A stretch of DNA of 17,848 nucleotides from an uncultured Dorea sp. (GTDB lineage: Bacteria > Bacillota > Clostridia > Lachnospirales > Lachnospiraceae). The stretch is from NCBI GenBank assembly GCA_910585725.1, contig CAJUFA010000046.1, positions 1-17,848 on the forward strand, written 5' to 3'. Made by a program: the position numbers and the translations under genes. Below are positions 13,827-17,848 of this stretch, in pieces (the stretch's first letter is position 1; each line of letters starts with the position of its first letter). The notes beneath the pieces are model-generated. The model was not told the origin of the DNA. It saw only the letters and a program-made list of their open reading frames with translations, and made no database searches.

Positions 13827-14998
13827 GCGAAAACTGCACGATACAGGATGTGTTTAACCGCTTTTATCCTGACTATGAGAAAACCCATGAACTGTCTGCG
13901 GCACAGCAGAAAGCAGTTTATCACATCATGAACTGCAAAACCGGCGCATTTGGTGTCAATGTAAGCGTCTGCGAGGACTGCGGCTGTATTTCCGTCCATT
14001 ATAATTCCTGCCGGGACAGGTGTTGTCCTATGTGTCAGGAGTTCCCGAGGGAAAAATGGGTGGATGCCCGCAGGGAGGATATACTGGACGCCCCATACTT
14101 TCATGTGGTTTTCACTGTACCGGAAGAACTTAATCCCGTCATTTACAGCAACCAGAAGCTTTTGTACAAGGCCCTTTATCATGCTGCCTCCGATACTTTA
14201 AGCGAACTTGCCAGAGATAAAAAATACCTTGGGGCAGACATAGGTTATATCTGCATTCTCCATACCTGGGGAAGCGCGATGAATTTCCATCCCCATATCC
14301 ACACCATCGTGTTAGGCGGAGGTCTGGATGCTAAGAACCACTGGAAGGATAACGGTGAGGATTTTTTTCTCCCTGTCAAAGTCCTTTCCAGGGTTTTTCG
14401 GGGCAGGTATCTTGCCGGGCTAAAACAGCTATGGGCGGATGGAAAGCTGGAGTTCTATGGAACAGCGGAACCTTACAAAAATCATTATGCTTTCAAACAG
14501 CTTTTGGACGCGTGTTATGCCAAAGAATGGATTCCTTATTGCAAGAAGCCATTTCGTGGTGCGGAGTCTGTTATCAAATATCTTGGCAAATATACCCACA
14601 GGATTGCCATAAGCAACTACCGCATAAAGGGTATGACGGATTCCACGGTTACGTTTACTGTGAAGGATTACAAAAACCATGGGCAGTGGAAGGAACTCAC
14701 ACTTTCCGGGGAGGAATTCATCAGGAGGTTTCTGATGCATGTTCCTCCCAGGCGTTTTGTGCGGATCCGGCATTACGGTCTGCTTTCTTCCCGGAATAAA
14801 AACAGGAAGATTACACTATGCCGCAACCTGCTTGGCTGTAAGAGATACATTTCCAGGCTTAAGGATCTTGATGCGCCCGCCATTATCAAGCTGCTCTATA
14901 ACAAGGATGTCTGCAAATGCTCATCCTGCGGAGGGAACATCATCCCTCTGCCATCTGGCAGGTATTGCATAAGACCTGAGCCACACTTATTATGTTGA
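13823..14998 (+). CDS. IS91-family HUH transposase
   Basis: A 391-residue rolling-circle-type transposase that nicks single-stranded DNA through tyrosine. The N-terminal zinc finger (C50, C53, C63, C68 and C71 in CEDCGC, SCRDRCCPMC) is followed by the HUH metal site FHPHIHTIV with H156, H158 and H160. The catalytic tyrosines Y253 and Y257 lie in VIKYLGKYTHR. A second cysteine cluster (CKCSSCGG) lies near the C-terminus. Length and motif order match complete family members, so the enzyme is probably intact. It overlaps the integrase stop by four bases. The element's ends (an origin with hairpin downstream, a terminus upstream) were not identified with certainty. Confidence 0.92.
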   Translation: MSENCTIQDVFNRFYPDYEKTHELSAAQQKAVYHIMNCKTGAFGVNVSVCEDCGCISVHYNSCRDRCCPMCQEFPREKWVDARREDILDAPYFHVVFTVPEELNPVIYSNQKLLYKALYHAASDTLSELARDKKYLGADIGYICILHTWGSAMNFHPHIHTIVLGGGLDAKNHWKDNGEDFFLPVKVLSRVFRGRYLAGLKQLWADGKLEFYGTAEPYKNHYAFKQLLDACYAKEWIPYCKKPFRGAESVIKYLGKYTHRIAISNYRIKGMTDSTVTFTVKDYKNHGQWKELTLSGEEFIRRFLMHVPPRRFVRIRHYGLLSSRNKNRKITLCRNLLGCKRYISRLKDLDAPAIIKLLYNKDVCKCSSCGGNIIPLPSGRYCIRPEPHLLC

Positions 14999-15012
14999 AT
15001 ACCAGTAGCTGA

Positions 15013-15042
15013 ATATTAAAAAAAAGCTTCCTATGGGGGCTT
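15013..15042 (-). terminator. Possible minus-strand terminator
   Basis: On the minus strand AAGC...GCTT with additional pairing (15024-15042) is followed by a run of eight T (15016-15025, mostly). It would end transcription coming from the promoter at 15289-15317. On the plus strand there is no T tract, so it does not obviously terminate the transposase. Confidence 0.35.
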
Positions 15043-15176
15043 ATTCGTGGTGCGCTGGAAATGATTTTAAAAAATTCCTCTCCATATGCACAGGTATCCA
15101 ACATACTGTTTCGCAAAGAGCGTCAAAATTGAAAGCCCATATACAGCGGCTGCCCGGACGCGCCTTTGTTCAACCA

Positions 15177-15282
15177 GGAAAAATCGAAACTGATGCAAAC
15201 GAAAGGGCAGTTATCGAAAAATCAAAGCTGCTTTTTCGTTTGCACCACCTTCGATTCTTTCCTTAACGATTTGTCTATATTG
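15177..15282 (-). ncRNA. Candidate small structured RNA
   Basis: About 25 bases downstream of a strong minus-strand -10, three nested stems can form. AATCGA (15182-15187) pairs with TCGATT (15251-15256). An internal loop of six by six bases follows, then TGCAAACGAAA (15194-15204) with TTTCGTTTGCA (15234-15244), a perfect 11 bp, then GCAG (15207-15210) with CTGC (15228-15231). A run of five T follows the last stem on the minus strand, so the transcript could be about 105 bases. It contains no good reading frame of its own. The overlapping 78-residue frame at 15211-15447 (basic, no ribosome binding site) is unlikely to be real. The structure could also be an element end or an attenuator. Confidence 0.4.
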
Positions 15283-15288
15283 GTAGAA

Positions 15289-15317
15289 ATTATACCGTAG
15301 CCAATTACGAAAAGCAA
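15289..15317 (-). promoter_or_regulatory. Strong predicted minus-strand promoter
   Basis: TTGCTT (15312-15317) and consensus TATAAT (15289-15294) are exactly 17 bases apart on the minus strand. No minus-strand gene follows within 2 kb, only the candidate RNA and the IS91-type unit in the opposite sense. It may be left over from a lost mobile element. Confidence 0.6.
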
Positions 15318-15617
15318 TCCCCGTTTTACGCCCGTCCCTTGACCGTCTGGATTTTTGCCGTTGCCATTTTGCCGCTGAAAATGGGGAACAGGATTTTACA
15401 ACCTTGCCCCCGACCTCTCCCAAAGAACAGAATAGATTGTTACGCAATAGGGTTTTTAACCGTCCACAGGCGTGTTTTATGCCTCTTTTCTGCCCCGCGC
15501 TGAGTTTTGCGTCAATAACTCAAAAAAGCACTTGACAAATCGTTTCATGTAGTGCAATTCGATCTTTGTGAATGGATTGCGGTCAAAAACTTTAAGAAAA
15601 TATTTCTTGAGTATGTT
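15318..15617. other. Gene-poor stretch, probably remnant element DNA
   Basis: No gene with a ribosome binding site and family resemblance is visible. The basic 78-residue minus frame (15211-15447) crosses the promoter and hairpin and is probably accidental. The sequence looks like noncoding DNA beside a former mobile element, which I cannot identify. Confidence 0.4.
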
Positions 15618-15645
15618 TTGTTCCACCACAGATTTGTGATATACT
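15618..15645 (+). promoter_or_regulatory. Predicted promoter of the MoaE-like gene
   Basis: TTGTTC (15618-15623) and TATACT (15640-15645) are 16 bases apart, about 45 bases before the ATG at 15692. Confidence 0.5.
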
Positions 15646-15691
15646 TAAGGACAATGGTTTTGATAAATACGACCATCAGAAGGAGGAAAAG

Positions 15692-16093
15692 ATGAGCGGG
15701 AAAAAAGAAAAAGCACCATCCATGGATCAGTGGCTTCAGGAAGCCAAAGAAGACAAAAATGCGGCATCCTGCGGTATGTATCTGTTTCATAACGGGGTGG
15801 TAAGACAGACGGCAAAAGCCAGCGTCCGTCAGGGGGAGAAGGAGCTGCCGCCGGTTGCAGGACTTATATTGTCCTATGATGAGCAGAAAGTACAAAAAGC
15901 AGTCGAAATGGCAAAGGAGATGCCGGGCATTTACTATGCAAGGGTATGGCTGAATCAGGGGGAACTGCAGGTGGGAGACGATATGATGCGGGTCCTTGTG
16001 GGCGGAGACATCCGGCCCCGTGTGATCGACGCACTGCAGGCGCTGGTGGAAGAGATCAAGTTAAACTGTGTAAAAGAGACCGAGATTTTTTGA
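15692..16093 (+). CDS. MoaE-like protein (molybdopterin synthase large-subunit family)
   Basis: A 133-residue protein of the MoaE type, in which the family enzyme transfers sulfur from MoaD to precursor Z to make molybdopterin. The recognisable layout is GMYLFHNGVVRQTAKASVR near residues 28-46, the ILSYDEQKVQKAVE segment, IYYARVWLNQGELQVGDDMM, and VLVGGDIRPRVIDALQALVEEI. It is shorter than classical MoaE (about 150), and the lysine-rich end with W-K-K-E is replaced by NCVKETEIF. Catalytic competence is therefore uncertain, although this short form is common in Clostridia. The start is set by AAGGAGG before the ATG. No other moa gene is in the window, and the following acetyltransferase is 79 bases away and not obviously related. 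Confidence 0.8.
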   Translation: MSGKKEKAPSMDQWLQEAKEDKNAASCGMYLFHNGVVRQTAKASVRQGEKELPPVAGLILSYDEQKVQKAVEMAKEMPGIYYARVWLNQGELQVGDDMMRVLVGGDIRPRVIDALQALVEEIKLNCVKETEIF

Positions 16094-16172
16094 TATGCAA
16101 TGAAATAGCTGACACCCGTCAGTGCGAAAGGGTTCGGGAGCTTCCAAAGAAAGAAAAGAGAGGAAACAACAT

Positions 16173-16763
16173 ATGACAGAATGGGAAAAAGCACAGGCAG
16201 GTTATCTGTATGACGCCAATTATGATGAAGAGATTGTAAAAGCCCGCATCAAATGTGCGGATCTTTGTTATGAATTTAACAATCTAAGGCCGTCAGACAG
16301 CATCCGACAGAAGGAACTTCTGCACAAAATACTGGGCGAGATCCGGGGAGATCTGGTGGTGACCGCACCTTTTTACTGTGATTATGGATTTCATATTTCT
16401 GTGGGAAATAATTTTTATACGAATCACAACTGTATGATTCTGGATGGTGCAAAAGTGACCTTTGGAGACAATGTATTTATTGCGCCGAACTGTGTGTTTT
16501 CCACCGCAGGGCATGCCATCGATCCAGAGCAGCGGGCAGAAGGGCTGGAAATCGCGCTGCCCATCAAAGTGGGGAACGATGTGTGGATCGGGGCCAATGT
16601 AAGCGTTCTGCCCGGCGTGACAATCGGAGACCGGACGATCATCGGTGCCGGCAGTGTGGTAAACCGGGATATTCCCTCTGATGTGATCGCCGTGGGCAAT
16701 CCCTGCCGTGTGGTGCGAAAGATCACGGAAGCGGACCGGCATCGCTATCCGACGGCAGAATAA
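16173..16763 (+). CDS. Maltose/galactoside O-acetyltransferase family protein (LbH fold)
   Basis: A 196-residue acetyltransferase with a left-handed beta-helix. It moves an acetyl group from acetyl-CoA to a sugar hydroxyl, with maltose or galactosides as typical family substrates. The N-terminal helical cap (YLYDANYDEEIVKAR) is characteristic of the Maa/LacA group. Hexapeptide repeats run from about residue 70 to 180 (FYTNHNCMILDG, VWIGANVSVLPG, TIIGAGSVV). The catalytic histidine is H114 in FSTAGHAID, and the closing AVGNPCRVVRKI is the usual CoA-binding end. All expected parts are present and the length is normal. I chose ATG 16173 over 16122 because an AGAGAGG-like site sits just upstream. 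It is probably cytoplasmic and acts on an unknown sugar. Confidence 0.92.
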   Translation: MTEWEKAQAGYLYDANYDEEIVKARIKCADLCYEFNNLRPSDSIRQKELLHKILGEIRGDLVVTAPFYCDYGFHISVGNNFYTNHNCMILDGAKVTFGDNVFIAPNCVFSTAGHAIDPEQRAEGLEIALPIKVGNDVWIGANVSVLPGVTIGDRTIIGAGSVVNRDIPSDVIAVGNPCRVVRKITEADRHRYPTAE

Positions 16764-16838
16764 GGCCGGTCAGGAAAGATTTTCAAACTTTTTTCTGGCA
16801 GAATCAGTGACAGCAAGAAAAGGCAGGGACAAATCAGG

Positions 16839-17609
16839 ATGGAGTTATATTATGTGGAAGACGATCCGGATATCGCATCAGCAGTCAAAGAATATTTAGA
16901 ACAGAAGGGATTCCGGGTGACCGTTGGCAGCACGCTTGCCCAGGCGAGGCAGATGCTGGAGGCGCAGGTGCCGGCGTGCGTTCTTCTGGACTGGAATATG
17001 CCGGACGGCCGGGGAGACCGTCTGTGTCAGTGGATCCGAAGCAGATGGAGAGAGCTGCCGGTTATCTTTCTGACCGTACGGGGAGATTCTGAGGATATTG
17101 TCTCCGGTTTTCAAAGCGGCGCAGACGATTATGTGGTAAAGCCCTTTGCACTGGAAGTGCTGCATTCGCGGATCCAGGCGCTGCTTCGAAGGGCAGGCAG
17201 CGGGGAGCAGCGTTATCTGTCCTGTGACGGGATCCACATGGATCGGAACCGGAGAATGGTATTCTGTGATTTGGTGCAAGTAAAAAGCGGTTCTGCATCT
17301 GCGCCGGAATGCGGCCGGGAAGAGATTCCTCTAAGTGCAGCGGAATATGAGCTGCTTTTGTATCTGATGCAGAATAAAGGCAGGACGGTCACCAGAGAAA
17401 AGATCCTGGAGCAGGTGTGGGACGTGAACGGCAGCTATGTGAATGACAATACCCTGACCGTCACTTTGAAGCGTCTGCGAGCTGTTGACAAACCTCCTAA
17501 TTTCGTAAATGTCACAAGATATCATGATAAAAATCCAGCAAAGATAGCAGAAATATTCCAAAGAAAAAGGTCATGGTTCCCTATGCCATGGCCTTTATCA
17601 TCCTTTTAA
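16839..17609 (+). pseudogene. OmpR-family response regulator, disrupted at its C-terminus by an IS
   Basis: The receiver domain is complete: acidic pocket E7-D8-D9, phosphoacceptor D51 in VLLDWNMPDG, T79 in PVIFLTVRGD, and K101 in DDYVVKPF. A winged-helix DNA-binding domain follows (LSAAEYELLLYL, EKILEQVWD, NDNTLTVTLKRLR). Homology stops after R214 (17480). A normal protein would continue through the wing (typically KLG... and IKTVRGIGY). The remaining 42 codons to 17609 are IS1182-like sequence read in a wrong frame. Without the wing, DNA binding is probably impaired. The expected histidine kinase gene is not seen and may have been displaced beyond the IS. A ribosome binding site is weak (AGGCAGGG about 8-15 bases upstream). 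Confidence 0.88.
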
Positions 17610-17848
17610 GATTTAATGCCGTTGACGATAAGAGGCACTGCTGTTCAGCCGCCTCTAATCCTCTTCTGTATAAGAATTTCAAGTTATGTCTTGACTTTTG
17701 CGCTGCAAAGCTTCCTTCGCTCCATATCTGCCGCAGAAGCAAAACCCTGGTGTGTCTTTCCGTACCGTCTTTTTCATGATTCTTTTTTACAACGTCTTCA
17801 AAAATATTTACCTGGATTCTTTTATCAGAACCTTTTTCTCCTATGCAC
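17481..17848 (-). mobile_element. IS1182-like element, left boundary inside the response regulator gene
   Basis: The element starts within or next to the 19-base repeat at 17478-17496, immediately after the last codon with response-regulator homology. It includes about 80 noncoding bases and then the transposase C-terminus on the minus strand, and runs off the right edge. The 19-base sequence also occurs inverted at 37-55, consistent with a terminal repeat of the same IS. Confidence 0.75.
17581..17847 (-). pseudogene. IS1182-family transposase, C-terminal part (partial at window edge)
   Basis: Read on the minus strand from the window edge, 88 residues end in a TAG at 17581-17583. They contain the characteristic IS1182 C-terminal block WSEGSFAAQKSRHNL, then YRRGLEAAE and LLSSTALNLKRMIKA. 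The DDE core lies beyond the window, so intactness cannot be judged; I mark it partial rather than broken. The frame is free of stops in the visible part. Confidence 0.82.

Noticed and set aside
15211..15447. A 78-residue basic minus-strand frame (KWQRQKSRRSRDG...)
   Set aside because: It contains the predicted promoter and runs into the hairpin, has no ribosome binding site, and matches no family I know. It is treated as noncoding, although I cannot exclude a remnant.

Overview
The window looks like an accessory, element-rich piece of a Firmicutes genome, most likely a gut Clostridia/Lachnospiraceae relative. This rests on the gene families (Tn4451/TnpX-like large serine recombinase tails, a BlaI/M56 pair, SUKH immunity proteins, a short MoaE-like protein) and on strong AGGAGG-type ribosome binding sites. 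The taxonomy is inferred from family resemblance, not from a marker gene. No rRNA, tRNA or CRISPR array was seen.

Left part (1-3911): a graveyard of mobile DNA. The C-terminal part of an ISL3-type transposase (about 53-565, right terminal repeat ending near 588) abuts the C-terminal two-thirds of a large serine recombinase (589-1494). An AT-rich island follows with two convergent FRG-domain genes (1705-2568 +, 2677-3282 -) sharing a bidirectional hairpin terminator. The second FRG gene has lost its 5' part at a junction with the tail of a different serine recombinase (ends 3647). A long imperfect hairpin lies at 3818-3911.

Middle (3925-12690): mostly chromosomal-looking, higher-GC genes. A BlaI-type repressor and an M56 (BlaR1/MecR1-like) membrane metalloprotease form a translationally coupled minus-strand operon with an operator inside its promoter. 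On the plus strand follows a series resembling a polymorphic-toxin immunity cluster: a SUKH protein, a DUF2185-DUF4241 protein split by an in-frame TGA, a second SUKH protein and a TPR protein. An exported LysM protein and a two-TM membrane protein come next. A divergent, short cis-prenyltransferase (UppS family) overlaps the membrane protein tail-to-tail. Further on are a possible gene remnant and an unrecognised 147-residue protein, both on the minus strand.

Right part (12691-17848): an IS91-type unit made of a tyrosine recombinase coupled to an HUH transposase (12978-14998). Next is a gene-poor stretch (14999-15691) with a strong minus-strand promoter followed by a nested hairpin, a candidate small RNA. 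Then come a MoaE-like protein, a maltose/galactoside-type acetyltransferase and an OmpR-type response regulator. The regulator is cut at codon 214 by an IS1182-like element whose transposase C-terminus runs off the right edge on the minus strand.

The 19 bases at the right IS boundary (17478-17496) recur exactly, inverted, at 37-55. The first ~53 bases may therefore be the other end of a second copy of the same IS, so the segment between could be flanked by two like-oriented IS copies. The most interesting points are this IS flanking, the in-frame TGA in the DUF2185-DUF4241 gene, the candidate structured RNA at ~15177-15282, the FRG pair between recombinase tails, and the divergent prenyltransferase.
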